Below, in pieces: positions 44,623 to 57,669 of a stretch of 64,000 bases of DNA; position 1 is the stretch's first letter, and the number at the start of each line of letters is the position of its first letter. The notes under the pieces were generated by a model, which was not told where the DNA came from, ran no database searches, and saw only the letters and a list, made by a program, of their open reading frames with translations. Where the stretch lies: positions 283,767,534 through 283,831,533 of the forward strand of contig NC_133660.1 of the NCBI RefSeq assembly GCF_037893015.1, in the 5' to 3' direction. Source of the stretch: Macrotis lagotis. Taxonomy: Eukaryota > Chordata > Mammalia > Peramelemorphia > Peramelidae. The position numbers and the translations under genes are program-made.

Positions 44623-47600
44623 ATGAGTCTTCAGGCCTTCACCTACCCACTGCCCGAGACCAGGTTCTTCCACACTGGCACCAATGTGTACAAGTTCAAG
44701 ATCAGATATGGCAGCAGCATCAGGTAACTCGGGGCCCTGATCCAGTCCCTTCCTCAGGTCAATTCCCCTCTTCCTCTGACCAGTGCGAGCAAAGGGTCTG
44801 GGCAATAAAGCTTGGATCCATGGGATTGCTTCTGAGGAGGGGGAGTTTTCTTTCCTCCCTCCTTCCCTTCCTTCCTTCTCTGAAGTCAGATTTGAACTCA
44901 GATCTTCCCAATTCCAGGACAGGTGCTCTATTCATTGAGCCACCCAGCTGCCCCTTAGGGAGATTTCTTTTGGTTCAAACTTAGACTCACAGAATCACAC
45001 TGGAAGCAGGACAGGGCCTCAGTCATCCTCTAGCCAACCTCCTATTCACATAAAGAATTCCTGGGGTGGCTAGGTGGCATAGTAGATAGAGCACTGGCCC
45101 TGGAGTCAGGAGTACCTGGGTTCAAATCTGGCCTCAGGCACTTAATAATTACCTAGCTGTGTGGCCTTAGGCAAGCCACTTAACCCCATTTGCCTTGCAA
45201 AAACCTAAAAAAAAAAAAAAAAAGAATTCCCACCAGAAGAGACCCAGGTTTAAATCCCACCTTTCCAGCAATGGAGTGGATGGAACCAAGGAGATCTGGG
45301 TCCTGTTCTTGGCTGATTCAATCATCAGTGTTCTTACCAGAAGGGATCTAATTAAGTTTAAGTGGGTGGAAGGATCAACAGCTTCCAGGGCTGCAAAATG
45401 AGGGGTCTGGATCCAGAGATGGAGATAATGATGACACGCAGGAAGACCTGGGGCACACTGGAGCGTGGGCTAGATCTGAAAGGACCCTTAGATCAAGATC
45501 ACCTCATCCAATCCCATTTTTTTAGGCTCCTGGGGGTAGGCTAGGAAGACACCTGGGAGGCCATCTAGTGTAGCCACCATGTTTTACAGATGAGGAAACT
45601 GAGACCCAGTTGCCAGCCCAATGACAGATCATGCCAGAGTCAGGATTCTACCCAGGTCCTTCTCTGCAGAATGAATGAAAAGTGTGTTGAAGAACTTAAG
45701 ATGGGGCAGACCCTGTACCAAGTAGCCTGGGGACACAGAGGTGGAAGACTGAGGAAGTCCAGAGAAGGCATGGGCTCTGTTGGGTGGCAGAGTGCCTGTC
45801 ACACATGAGATCCGAGTTCCTTGCTCCATGTCTGAGGACTAAGCTGAGCAAGAATCATTGAATGTTTCCAGTGTTTCTCTGAGCACCCCAAATAGGCTAG
45901 TGGTATTTTCCTCTATACAGAGTGTTCCAAGAGTAACAGGGAAATTTTAAGCCTTTACTACATCATACTTAGCTTTCAGTATTCATTTACCTTCAGAAGC
46001 TTTAAACTACGCTAGCACTTTTGGAACATTCTTTACATGAACTAATGCTTTTCTCACAGAATTCCAGTTTTCCTCTCCCAGAATTGTTTCCACGTGCAGG
46101 TCCACCAATGGTGCATGAGTCCACTTGCGGATCCACCAACAATGTATGAAGGTCCACCAACAGTGAATGGGGGTCTACCAATGGTGTATGAGTATATATA
46201 TGGGTTCAACAACAATGTATGAGTCCACGTGTGGGTCCACCAATGGTGTATTATGAGTTCACATGCAGGTCCACCAACAATGTATGAGGGTCCACCAATA
46301 GTGAATGGGGGTCCACCAACAGTGTATGAGGAGTCCACATGTGGGTCCACCAACAATGTATGAGTCCACAAGCAGGTCCGCCAACAGTGAATGGGGGTCC
46401 GCCAATGGTGAATGAGTCCACATGCGGGTCCACCAACAATGTATGAGTCCACATGCGGGGCTATCAATGGTGTATGAGTGGCCTTTCTTCCCATCCAACA
46501 CTGGCTCTCCCTTTTCCATCTTTCAAGTGGCTGCTCTGTCTGTCTTTCTGACTTCTGCTGTATCTCCTGGGATGAAAATGGGCTCCACTTGGGGACAAAG
46601 TCTTTTTCTGCCATCCTGACTCACTTGTTTGTTTGCTTTCAGAGGGGAAGAGATATCTGATGAGAAGATTGTCAGCCAGGAGCTGGAGGTAGGGACTGCA
46701 AGGAGCATGCACTCCTTTGGGCGAAAGACTCCAAGGGGAGAGATTGCTCGGGGTGCCTGGGGAGTCTTGGTGTCCCCCGCTTGGTCCGTAGAGCTTGCTC
46801 TGGGAAGGCCAACAGTTGTACAAATTTCCTGTTTCTCGGGTTTTTGTTTTTAATGCATTTTAAGCCTCTGACCTTTCTCATTCCTGCTGTCTGAAATGTC
46901 AGCATCTTCCATGCTGATACAGCAAGACCTTTTGATTCTGCCTGAGGTCAGGGAGACTGGCAGGCAGGCCTTCTGGTGGGCCTGGCAGGAAAACCTCCTT
47001 CCGGAAGGATGGAGCCTCCTGGGGTTCTGGCCAGCTTCCCTGGCCCTGCCCCTGCCTGGGGCCTGACCATCCAGGAAATCCAACTGTAAATACCCAGGCC
47101 AGGAGACCGCATCTTCCCCTTAATTAGAAACACTTGCAGCTGCCATGTCCCCAGTTCTCTGAAGGCCATCCCTTTCTGTTGCATCCCCGGAATGTCCAAT
47201 CTACCCCCAAGGTGGGTGTTTTCTGAGTCTCATTGACCACCTGCCCAATGTCCAAGGCCCAAGTTCAGACTGAGGACCTCTCCCCTGCCAGCCAGAGGCC
47301 CAGCAAACATCTCCTGGGGACTCACCATCATTCACATCCCTTCTGACTTAAGCCAAGCAGAACATTCCAGTGACCCAGGAGAAGGTGATGGGGACCCAGG
47401 TGGGTTCAGACAGGAGATCTTTACGAACACTGAAGCAAGCATTCCCTCCCCAATCTTAGGACTCCGTTCGGGCCGTCTTGGGAAACCTGGACAATTTGCA
47501 GCCATTCACCACTGACCACTTCATCATATTTCCCTGTATCTTTTCTTCTGATGGGGCTGAGTGGTAGTTCAGCATGAGTGAAGAGAACATGGCGGTGGAG

Positions 47601-50600
47601 GAAGTCAAAGGCGTCTTGGAGAGGGATGTCTTTGAAAGGAGTTGAATGTCCAGGACTGGGGGGGGGGGGGAGAAGGAAAATGGTGGGGAGGGAGGGGAGA
47701 AGAGAAGAGGGTAAGAGGGTCCATAAGTCCCATGGTTCTCTGCCCTGGTCAGACCACACCCAGAGCACCATGATCTATTCTGTCACCATATTTTAGGAAG
47801 ATGTGGATAACCAAGAGTCTGTAAACTAGTTTAAAGACTGGAAGTCTTCAAGAAAAGGCTGATAGGTCACTTGGGGATTCTTGCTGGATGAAGTCTGGGT
47901 TGGGCTCATTGAAATCCTTCCCAGTTCTCAAGTGCTGCATGTGGATGAGTGGGAAATGGGCTTTAATTTATATTCTCTGTGTTAGGCTTAAGAGATCAGT
48001 CTGGGGGATGGCTAGGTGGTGCAGTGGATAGAGCACCGGCCCTGGAGCCAGGAGGACCTGAGTTCAAATTTGGCCTCAGACACTTCATAATTACCTACCT
48101 GTGTGGCCTTGGCCAAGTCACTTACCCCATTGCCTTGCAAAAAAAAAAACAATCTAAAAAAAAGATCAAAGTCTGGTCCGTTTTGGAGGGCAGAGAGTGG
48201 GGAGGAGGAATCCTGAGCATTTGGTCTGACCTCGACTCCCCTGTGAGCTCCTTAGCCCGGGCTATGCAGATAAGAGCAAATGGGAGAGAGTGTCCCACCT
48301 GAGATTCAAGCATGGGGCAGCTTTTCTGGACCCCTACCCTTTTGTCTGCACTCTCTATGTGGAGATGAAGTGGGCACCGACTGGTGAGTAGAAGGGAAGA
48401 TGAATGGGGAGATCCAGGACCCACTCCAAAGGGAGGCATTGGAGATCACCTACCTGTCCTCTACCTGTTGGCTCTGAGAGGTGGGTGGGACCACCCAGCA
48501 GCTCTTGAGGGCAATGCTCAGGCCTCCTACCGTCTCTCTGGGCCTCAGTCTCCCTTTCTGTAAAATGAGAGGATTAGACTAGTTAGTTCCTAACCTCCCA
48601 TTCAGTTGTCCTGCCCTGTATTTTCTCTGACTCAGTTTCCTCATTTGCAAAATGGGGCCAATAATACCTGCCTTCCCTTGATGGGGTATTGCAGGTATGT
48701 GTGACTCCCCAGCTCTGAAGTGTTGCCCTTGTTTTTGTCATCTCTAGTCTGGTGGGAGGGAGGGAGTTAATCACGACTTATCCAGGAGTTCAGTTCAGTT
48801 CAGTTCAGTTCAATTGGATGAGCATTTGTGAAGTCCCTACTGCATTTGCTAGTACTGTCCTAGGGAATCAGAAGAAGAAAAAAAAGAAGCAGCAGCCCCT
48901 GCCCTCAGAGAGCTTACCTTCTCCTGGGAGTACACCCCCCCCCACACACACACACCATCACCAGGGAAGATTTTCTGTAGGAGATGAGGAACTTTGAAGG
49001 AGTCAGACAGTATCCACAGAGGGAGGGCCTGAGAGAAGGGAGGCAGAAATGACTCAATGACTCAGTTTACCATTTTGCTAAGGACAGACCCTGCTCAGAG
49101 GAGGGGTCCCCAAAACCCTGGGAAACATATCTCCTGGTGCCCTTTGTCCCTTGTCCTTTTCTAGGGTTCCCCAGAAGAGACAATGACCTCCAAGATATGG
49201 TGAGTTTGGATGAAAACATTCCCTGCTCCCAACCAAGGCCCTGGGTTTGGGGTTAGAGGACATTGTTGCTGTTCAGTAGCTTTGGGATCTTGGCTAAGTC
49301 CCTGAAGCTTTTGGGGCCTCAGGTTGGCGGACCAGATGACCCCTCTGAGATCACTTCTGAACTCAGGATCTCATTAGCCTGTTTCTAATGTAACATCTCT
49401 CCTGGGAGTAAGGTTGGTGGCAGAGCTTCCTTTCCACCTTTTAAAGAGAAGGGCTCCCCTATGCCCTCTCCCTTAGCCCCCCACTCTCCATCAGCTGACT
49501 GCCCATCTTCTCTGGGGCAAGGAGAATCCCAAGGGTCTGCTTCCTATTTGAAGGGTGACAATGAAGAAGCAGAAGTGAGTGCCATGGCAGTAAAGAAGAG
49601 AAGACTGGAAGGTGACAAGTTCCTCCCAGGGCAAGAACAGGACAGGTCAGTGGTGTGGAAAACCTGAGGGTAGAGCAATTTTGAGTGGCCATTGTGGCCA
49701 GCCTGGAAAATGGGGCTAGCCTAGGAACTAGAGTTAGCCTGGGAAATGGAATTTTCCTGTTCTATTCCCATCTATGCCACTGTTGGACTGGCCTTCCTTA
49801 GATTTCCCCTCTTTGGCCTCACTGGCTTCTGCACATCCATACAGGGAGTTTGGTCAATGAATTTGACCTACTTTGAGCTCACCCATATGACTCTTTCATT
49901 GTAAAGAGCACATTTATACCACATTCAGTAGGTGCTTATTATATGCTAACTTGTAATTTGCCTTTATGGGCTCAGTTCTTGGGTGTACAATGATGGGTAA
50001 GACCAGCTCAGAAGCCCATTTCCTCCTTCATGAAATCCTCCATAATTCAGATTGGAGACCACAGGGTCACCTACTCCAACTCTCTCTCTTTTCTTTTTAT
50101 CTTTCTTTCTCTTCTTCCCTCTCTCCCTCCCTCACTCCTTCCCTCCCTCCCTCCCTCCCTCCCTTCCCCTTCCTTCCTTCCTTCCTTCCTTCCTTCTTTC
50201 CTTCCTTCCTTCCTTCCTCCCTTCCACCCTTCCTTCCTCCCTTCCACCCTTCCTTCCCTTGTTCCTTCTCTATAACTGAGAGGCTTCTCTGAGCACTGAG
50301 AGGTCCTATGACTCGCCCAAGGTCATATAGCCAGGAGATATCAGGGGCAAGCCTTGAACCCAGGTCTTCCTTACTCTGAAGTTAGTTTTCAGTCAACTCT
50401 GCCCCACATGAAATACTAACTTGAGAGTTGAGAAAAAGCCTCAAGTAGTAGGAGTCAACTTTGCAGGAGGAGTCTAAGAGACAGGTGAAGGAAGAGGGCA
50501 TGCCAGGCATGTGGCACTGCCTGGACAGAGGCAGGGAGGCAGGAGATGTCAGCCATTGGCACTCCCTTTTGACTGGAATGGGGAAGACATAAAGGAAGTG

Positions 50601-53045
50601 ATGTGCAGTGAGATGGAAGGGCAGGGGGAACCCCATTGTGGAAGGTTTTAAATACACTTACAAGTTGGCATTTGATGCCAGGGCAGTAGGGAGCCAGCGA
50701 AGGTTTCTGAGGAGGGGAGCCTCTCTTAGAGGAGTGTCACGGGTGGCTGGGTGGAGTGAGGGCTGGAGAAGAGAAGCATCTGCGGCAGGGAGACCGAGTT
50801 CTAGAATGATCTTTGGAGGCATAGAGGAGGCTTTTGCCCTGAGGCAGGACCATTGCAGCAACTGTTGGCAGAGCCCACTAGGTCTTTGGCTGCTGTGTCT
50901 GCCCGGTGTAAAAATAGCAGACCTGCTGAAATATTCATGCTTTAGGTGGGTTTGCAGGTGGGGGCGCTCCTGGGGCCTCAGGAACCTGCTGCTCTCTTCT
51001 TTTCCAGGCCTATGATGGGAACTTCTAGCAGGAAGAATCCCCTGACTCATCCCAGAAGGGTGAGTCCCAAAGAGCGGCCTCTGTGGCCTCCCCACATCTC
51101 CTTCCCAGACCCCCCGGGGCCCCAGTGCCATCACAGGCCCATGCTTCCTATAAGCTCTCCACAAGAAATAGCTGCAATTGCCAATGGGATGTTGGGGAGG
51201 GTCCTGGGCCGGCCCACCACCAGGCCAGCCTTGGCCTCCCCCAGCCCAAGACTGACCAGAAATACCCCTGAAATCTCCTGGAAAAAAATAATCCCAAGGT
51301 GAAGGTCTGATGCCTGGGGAAGTAACCAGGGAGGGGAAGGATGGGATGATAATGTGCCTGGTGCAGACTCTGTCTGGGTGGCAAAAGAACACGGGGTCGG
51401 AATGCAGAAGATCTGGGTTCAAATTCTGACTTGACCCCTCCCCACTAAATATCACAAGCATTTATTAAGTGACAACTATAAGGTAGGTTGTTGGAAACAA
51501 AGAAGAGAAGGAAAAACAATCCTTCTTCTCACCAACCTTGACTTCTATGGGAAATGCCTCAGTTTCCCACTCTGTACAGCAAGGAATCTCTGAGGTTCCT
51601 AGGTAGACTTATCTCCAGCCCTCCTTCCCTGTGAGATTGGCATTTAAAGGGATGGTTTCCTTCTATGACAGAGGATACTGAGGGTCAGAAGGGTCAGATG
51701 AGGGCCCCCACAGTGATTGAATGTAATACCTACTCCCACTCCCCTTCCCTCTCCCTGTGAGGCCCTTCCAGGGGTTCCCAGAGACCTTTTGGACAATCAG
51801 AGCTTCCTAGTCAGGACACTCGGGGGAAGAGGGACCAGTTAGCAGATCAGTCCCCCCCCCCAATTTCTGCCCCCAGAATTTCAGTTTAGTTAGAAAGAAG
51901 CCACCTTCTTGTGCAATCCAGCACCCCCCCCACCCCGTCCAGTCCCTGACTGTCTTCCCACTGCACCTGCCCATCAGCCCTAGCCCAGGTGGAGAGGAGG
52001 AAGGCTGGGGCACCTGGAACAAAGGTTCCTTATACCCAGCCCCAGAGGATGACTCTGAAGGGAACATTCCCCTCCCTTTCCAGGTTTCATAGCCCCCCCT
52101 TTCATTCATGCCCCTTTTCCAGCAAGGTGCCCACACCCTCCCAGACCCACCTTTTGCAACCAATCACTTGGCTCAGAAAAAAAGGCCGAGCCGCCCCAGC
52201 CCAGCAAAGGGGGGCCAGGTGCCTGAGGCCAACAAGGAGGCATCCCAGCCAGCCAGAGCCCATCCCAGGGGGAGGATTTGGCCTGAAGCAGGGAGCTCAC
52301 AGGGGTTCTTGGTGCCAGTCACCTGGCTGGAAAGATTTGATTGGCAGCCATGGTTCACCGCTTCTACTTTCTGGGGTGAGGCAAGGCAATAGCTTGGAGG
52401 GCCGTAGGATTCTACACGTCCTACATATTTCTGGTAATTGGAAGAACATTTTTGGCAAACCCCCCTTGTGTTGGTCTGGGGCCTTTATTTCAGAAGGCAG
52501 TCTAGGGCCAGGCCTTAGCTCTGGGCCTCAGTTTGACCAATTGTCAAAAGAAGATTCATGAGATGCCCCCTAGGCTTCTCCCAACTGGGACTCTCTGGGG
52601 GCTTAAGTATCTAATGTGGGCCAGGAGAGATTTGAGGAGTCATACGGTGCATGCCCTCCCCTCATCTACACTGGGCTACATTATGCAAGCCAAGTTCAGA
52701 GAATCCCAGAGTTAGAAGGAACTATTCCTACCCTCCTACCAGGCATCCTGCTTGAATATCCTCACCCCAGCCCCATTCCCCAGGGCCCCCAAAAGTGTCC
52801 CTCCAAAGTCAATATCCTAAAAGAGTTCAACATGGCTTGTATTTTGGGCTGAATTGAAAAAAGATAAAATTTTGCAAGTCAAGTCTTTTTGTTTCTGCTG
52901 TTCAGCCATTTTCAGTCAGATCCGATTGTGACCCCATTCCAGAGATACTGGAATGGTTGACTTCCTTAGCCCATTTTACAGATCAGGAAACTGAGGCGAA
53001 TAGAATGAAGTGACTTGCCGAGGGCCACACAGCTAGTTGTGATAA

Positions 53046-53101
<56 letters not shown>

Positions 53102-56100
53102 AAGATCACATAGGAACTCAGAAAGATGAATCTGCCTGACAGCAGGCCCAGCCAGTCAAGCTCCCAAGTACAAGTCAGTTGTGGTACTGCAAGAGTCAGG
53201 AATCATGAGCAAGATCTGGGACTTTTAGTGGGACACAAGCTGAACGGGTGTCAATAGCTAGACAGCACAGCTGCCCCCACTCCAAAAATGCTAACTTGAT
53301 TTTTCGGCTGCATTTAGGGCAGAACATAGTGCCCACAGTGGGAGAGGTGATCCTCCCCTTGTATCCTGACCTGGTCAGACCATACCTGGACTACTGGGTC
53401 TGGCTCTAGGCCCCACAGTTTATGAAGGGCATGGACACATAACCTGGAGAACCAATGGAGGTAGGGGACCAGGGTGATGAGATGTCCCTGGGAGGAGAGG
53501 TTAAAGAAACTAGGAGTATTTAAGGTGAAGAAAAGAAGACTTGGGGGGGGGTATGACATCTACAAGAAAATATAACCTGTCCCTTGTCTTGTCTTTCATC
53601 TCCATTGCTTACTATGCATAGAACACAGGAGGAGCTTAATAAATGCTCATTAATTGATTCATTAATTGACATGATAACTGTCTTGAAGAATTTAAAGGGC
53701 TGAATTCTAGGGGTAAAACAGGATGATCTGAATCTCCCCCAAGCAGAGTGGGCTGTTGTCACAGGAGGGAAGGAAGTCCACTCAGCTCAAGAGGAATGGA
53801 CCCTGAGATTGGGCATTCTTGGCACATTCTCCTCCCTCTGATCACAGTTGAGTTAGGCAGTAACCTAAGTGGGTTTGATTGGAGAAATGTCAAGAAGGTA
53901 CAGCCCCACCCCAAATATCTCCCTTCCTGGACAGGCTGGTGCCTGACAGCCCCACCCTTTCACCAAACCCCAGGCCCTAGCAGTCAGATGCCAGCCCCCT
54001 GACCCCTGGCAGACCTCTTTCACCCGCCAATCCCCCCCCCCCCGGACTACCAGACGCTGAGTCTGTTTCTGGGGTGGAATAGGAGCTGGAGATGAATCCC
54101 AAAGAAAATATACAAGGCAAGCTTCTTACGTTTGGGGAATGTCTGTGGGTGTAAAAAGATGCCATTTCTCTAAACAGTCATCCTATTGCTAGCTCAGGGT
54201 CTGGTACAGCCAAGGGGCTCAACCAATGTTTGGGAAATTGGATCTTCTAAGAGCAATAGACACAGGAAGACCTGGAGCAGCCCTGAGCCCTGGCTACTCC
54301 TATGAGCAGTTCAGGGCAGTCCTGGTAATTTTAGCTTTGTTTGTTCTCTTCACTTGAACCTCAAGATATCAGGTTTTGGGTGGGTCAGTCATGAGTAGCT
54401 CACATGGAAAGAGACCCAAATGTTACTTTCTCTATAGACAGCAAAATTAGGGTCAGATTAGCCATGGAAGATCAGCTCCATAGTCCATCAGAGCCTGGAT
54501 AGCTTTAATATCTTCCCCTTCCCTTTGTTCCCCCAGTCTCCCAGGAGGCAGGTAAAACATGTCCTTCATTTCTCTTTTCTTTAGAATTGGCCTGGAGAAG
54601 TTGCCTCAGAAGAAGAAGAGGCTGAAGATTTAGACACTGCTTTCCTCAAGGACCATGGTAAGCCCCAAGAAATCCTTTATATAAGAACACTGGGATGGAT
54701 TAGCAGAACATTCTATTCTCAAAAGAAGAAATGTAAACCATCAACAACCGTGTGAAAGATTACTCAGGGTAAGAGCATGTATACTGATGCTGTTCTGAGG
54801 TTTCCACTCACATCCTCAAATCACCAAGAATTTGGTTCCTTTCAACAAAGGATGATGGAGTCCTAAGTCTAAATCTGGAAAGAACTTCAGAGAATGACTT
54901 TGGAAACTAAAGACAAAAAATGTTAATCAACTTTCCAATGTCACCCTGGTAGTAAGGGCTGGGAGTGCAATTTGATTCTCTGACTTTAGAATCAGTAATC
55001 TTAAAAAAAAACCAAATTGATATTGGAGAGGCTATGGCAAAACAATCATTCTAATAAAGAAATAGTAAATTGGAGCTATGAACCAGTCCAAATATTCTGG
55101 AACATAATTTAGAATTATGCAAGAAAAGTCATGAACCTGATCAGTCTAGCAATTCCAATATCAGACATTTACAATAGAATGTTCACAGCAGCACTTTTCA
55201 TGGTAGCCAAAGACTGGGAACAAAGAGGATGCCAATCAATAAGAGCATGGCCAAACAAGTTATGGTACACAAATGTCATAGAACATTATTGCTCCAAAAG
55301 AAATGAAGAAATGCAAAGAATTCAAGGGATTATGGGAAGATTTGTTTGAACTGATGTGTGGCAAAGAGAGTAAAGAGATCTTTACAATGGTTCCAATAAT
55401 GTCAATGGAAAACAACACCCACATGTCGCCTAACTCAAATGAGTTGTAATGACTAATCTTGTCCCAGAAAAAAAAATGAAAACATTTCTCTTTTTGGTAG
55501 AGGCAAGGGATTGTGGGTACAGATTGTTGTTTATTTTGACAGACGCAGTTGTTGGGTTTTATCCAAATTCTTCTGTTATGAGAGAGGAATGATTGGGGGT
55601 GGTATAGTGGGAGATGATTCTGATATTTTAAAAAAGGCATAAAAATCCAAGTTATTAATTGAGTCTGTGAACCATTCTCACCTATGGGATTAAGGGAGTC
55701 TAGCCCACCTTCTGTTTCCTTTCTATCCACAAACTGATGCTGCTGCTTACTTCAGGTTGGGCTGTCCTTCTTCCCTGTTTGAGTTGATGTTGGGTTCAGT
55801 TGGTGTTTGTTTTCTTCACTTCCTGCCCAATGGTGGGGAATGGATCACTTGCAAAGCCCATGTCCTTGGAAGATGGTCCCATGAGCCTCCTAGATCAGTT
55901 CAATGTCTTGAGCCCATGATCTTGGTTTGGGAAGTACACTTGGATGACCCGAGCTCAGGTGGGACCCCCTGCTTTTTCATAGCCCTACACAGTATCCCCC
56001 CCGCCCTGGAACAAATGACCTCTCTGTATGAATTTACTTCAGGTGCTCTGGCAGGATCTGGGTCAAGTCTGGAAGACCCAAAGGAAAACCCTGCACAGCT

Positions 56101-57669
56101 GAGCATCTCACTTTCTCCCGAGGAGCCCCCCAAGCAAAAGCAATCTGGATTTTGGGGCTTCCTAAGGTAAGAAAGAACTTCTCTCTTGACTGGAGACCCA
56201 ATCAGCTAATCCCCTCCCACTAAAATAAGAGTCATTAAAAAAAAAAGAGAATTCTTCCTAAGGTGCTAATATTCCAATCACATGCCTCTTTTCCTCAAAG
56301 ACCTTCAATGACTGCCCATTGTCAGTCAAGGAAGGCATAGCAATTTGGCCTACCCTTCATGACTGTCCAGAGCCTTCTTCTCCGCTGAGTCCCTCACACG
56401 CCCTACACATCCATCTGGAGTGGCCACCCACCATTCCTTCTACACTCTCTTGTGACCAGGTCTCTGCTGCCCTCATCTCCAGAGTCTACAATGGGCTCTC
56501 TTTCAACGGGATCTTCCAAGTCCTTACCTTCCTTGACGGTCCAGTGCAGTTGCCTTTTCTTCCGGGAAGGTCTCACTCAGCCTTCCTTCCCTCCCTCCCT
56601 CCTCAACAGGGAAAACCTATCTCTTCTCCCCAGATTTCTTCCAGTCTTCGCCTGGATCTTCCTGTGCCCTGACCTCATATTCCTTTACTTGAATATCTTT
56701 CCCTCACATTAGACTGTAAGTTTCTGGAAGGCAGGGTCTCTATCTATGTCTCCCTTATCTAGGATCTTTAAAATACCTACATCCCAAAAGTCTTAATGCA
56801 GTTTTAAGCTCATTGAAGCTTTATTTATTGGATAGATAAATGAGTCAAGGATTTGTATTCAAAACTTGCCCCTTACTAGCTGTGATGTCAGCACTCTAGA
56901 CCTGTTGAGGGAAGTGGATTCAAAGGCCTCTGAGGGTCTTTTCAGCTATCCATCATCTGTCATTCTTTGTGTGAATGGTTAAGGGGCATCTTTTTTTAGA
57001 ATTTTTTTAAGGGGCATCTTTTATGGGTCTAGTGAACTCCCAGTTGAGAAATCTTTCTCCTTGGAGAAGATGCCTTCTCCTTAACTTATGGAGTCTTAGT
57101 TACTTCATAGCGAGGCTCCTGACCCTGGGTCCCAGAACCACTCTGCAAGTGCCAGAAATGTGCCTTGGCTTCTGAGGCCAGCTCTCTACACCTGTGTCAC
57201 TGTCTGTGAGTAAACAACAGGACTGCATGGGGGCCACCCTGATGACTGGACGCCATTTCTGAACCTGAGTGGTGGGCTTCGGAGGCCTCGTTTGCCAGCA
57301 CACATACCTCCAACCCTGTCTTCTCCTGTTTGTCCCCATTGAGCACACCCTCTGATGACTTCCCACAAATTGACTGCCATGCAATGCTTCCTCAGACACC
57401 CATATTCCAGACAAAACCAGACAAGAGTTGGGGCTCTGGACAGGAGGGGCAGGAGTAGGCAGGTTGTACTGGATTCGAATCCTGGCTCTTCCCCTTGCTA
57501 GCTGGTTGAAGTATCCTGACCCCAGTGGACCTTGGTCTCTTCACCTCTACAAAGAGGCATGGGCACAGATGAGCAGTGCATGTCCTGGGTCCAACAATAC
57601 ATTTCTCTCTTCTTTCCTTCCAGCAACCTCTTCCCCTTCCGGCTGTTCAGCAGGAAGGGTGGCCAGTGA
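44623..57669 (+). CDS. MAJIN: MAJIN, membrane-anchored junction protein (meiotic telomere-nuclear envelope tether)
   Basis: Part of the meiotic telomere complex MAJIN-TERB1-TERB2, which attaches telomeres to the inner nuclear membrane in meiotic prophase. Coding exons: 44623-44723, 46643-46688, 47460-47535, 48270-48383, 49477-49645, 51008-51059, 54585-54657, 56043-56166 and 57624-57669. Total 801 nt, about 266 aa, with all phases compatible. The N-terminal globular half is clear: MSLQAFTYPLPETRFFHTG, NVYKFKIRYG, AVLGNLDNLQPFTTDHFI, YKSKWERVSHLRFKHG and YPFVCTLYVEMKW. The middle is variable but keeps AVKKRRLEGD. The C-terminal anchor is SGFWGFLR-SNLFPFRLFSRK, matching human GFFGFL-SSLFPFR. A 5' UTR acceptor lies at 44607. 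Exons 5-7 are the least certain. Introns hold a minisatellite, a small mariner-like element, an L1 and SINEs. Confidence 0.88.
44883..44956 (-). mobile_element. SINE 5' part, antisense (MAJIN intron 1)
   Basis: Reads 'gtcagatttgaactcagatcttccc' and ends 'gagccacccagctgcccc'. Only the head of the element is present. Confidence 0.75.
45064..45225 (+). mobile_element. SINE (MAJIN intron 1)
   Basis: Full-length, little-diverged sense copy from 'ggggtggctaggtggcatagtag' to 'gccttgcaaaaacctaaa' plus an A17 tail. Confidence 0.92.
45918..46033. mobile_element. Small mariner-like non-autonomous DNA transposon (MITE)
   Basis: A 116-bp element bounded by TA dinucleotides (45916-45917 and 46034-46035). 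Its ends form an imperfect 35-bp inverted repeat, about 25 of 35 positions matching by eye, with the shared core tGTTCCAA-AGT near each end and TTTAAAGC/TTTTAAGC at the inner end. Mariner elements insert at TA, and this end resembles their ends. No coding capacity. Confidence 0.6.
46083..46475. repeat. Two-flavour minisatellite in MAJIN intron 1
   Basis: About 390 bp built from ggtccaccaacaatgtatga and ggtccaccaatggtgaatggg units (20-21 bp). About half are extended by a gtccacatgcg spacer to roughly 31 bp. The minus strand is stop-free through most of the array (HTLLVDPH-type repeats). I treat that as an artefact. Confidence 0.88.
48004..48163 (+). mobile_element. SINE (MAJIN intron 3)
   Basis: Full-length sense copy from 'gggatggctaggtggtgcagtgg' to 'ccccattgccttgcaaaaaaaaaa'. 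It ends about 107 nt before MAJIN exon 4. Confidence 0.92.
50088..50268 (+). repeat. CCTT/CCCT pyrimidine tract (MAJIN intron 5)
   Basis: About 180 bp of C/T-only or nearly C/T-only sequence with (cctt)n and (ccct)n blocks. Confidence 0.9.
50278..50385 (-). mobile_element. MIR-like SINE, antisense
   Basis: Contains 'cctatgactcgcccaaggtcatatagccagg' and 'cttgaacccaggtcttcctta', the MIR core in reverse. Confidence 0.55.
52898..53040 (-). mobile_element. Mar/MON-type SINE, antisense (MAJIN intron 6)
   Basis: Contains 'ttcagtcagatccgattgtgaccccatt', 'gatcaggaaactgaggcgaatag' and 'gtgacttgccgagggccacacagctag'. A trinucleotide repeat follows it directly. Confidence 0.75.
53046..53101 (+). repeat. 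(TAG)n microsatellite
   Basis: About 18 perfect tandem copies of TAG/AGT immediately after the SINE at 52898-53040. Confidence 0.95.
53300..53550 (+). mobile_element. CR1/L3 LINE fragment
   Basis: Sense match to the late CR1/L3 ORF2 and 3' region: 'cctggtcagaccatacctggactactgggtctggctc', then 'gagaggttaaagaaactaggagtatttaagg'. Untranslatable relic. Confidence 0.6.
55015..55690 (+). mobile_element. L1 LINE 3' end (MAJIN intron 7)
   Basis: Contains the marsupial L1 3' UTR block 'ttcacagcagcacttttcatggtagccaaagactggga', then 'atgccaatcaataagagcatggcc' and 'gaacattattgctcc'. It parallels the human L1 3' UTR. Diverged; no usable coding sequence. Confidence 0.75.
56775..56830 (+). mobile_element. 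Possible solitary mariner end
   Basis: Contains 'catcccaaaagtcttaatgcagttttaagc', which resembles a mariner terminal repeat. No partner end was found nearby. Confidence 0.35.

Noticed and set aside
46054-46614. 186-codon minus-strand frame
   Set aside because: Translation of the MAJIN intron 1 minisatellite with no exon signals or similarity.
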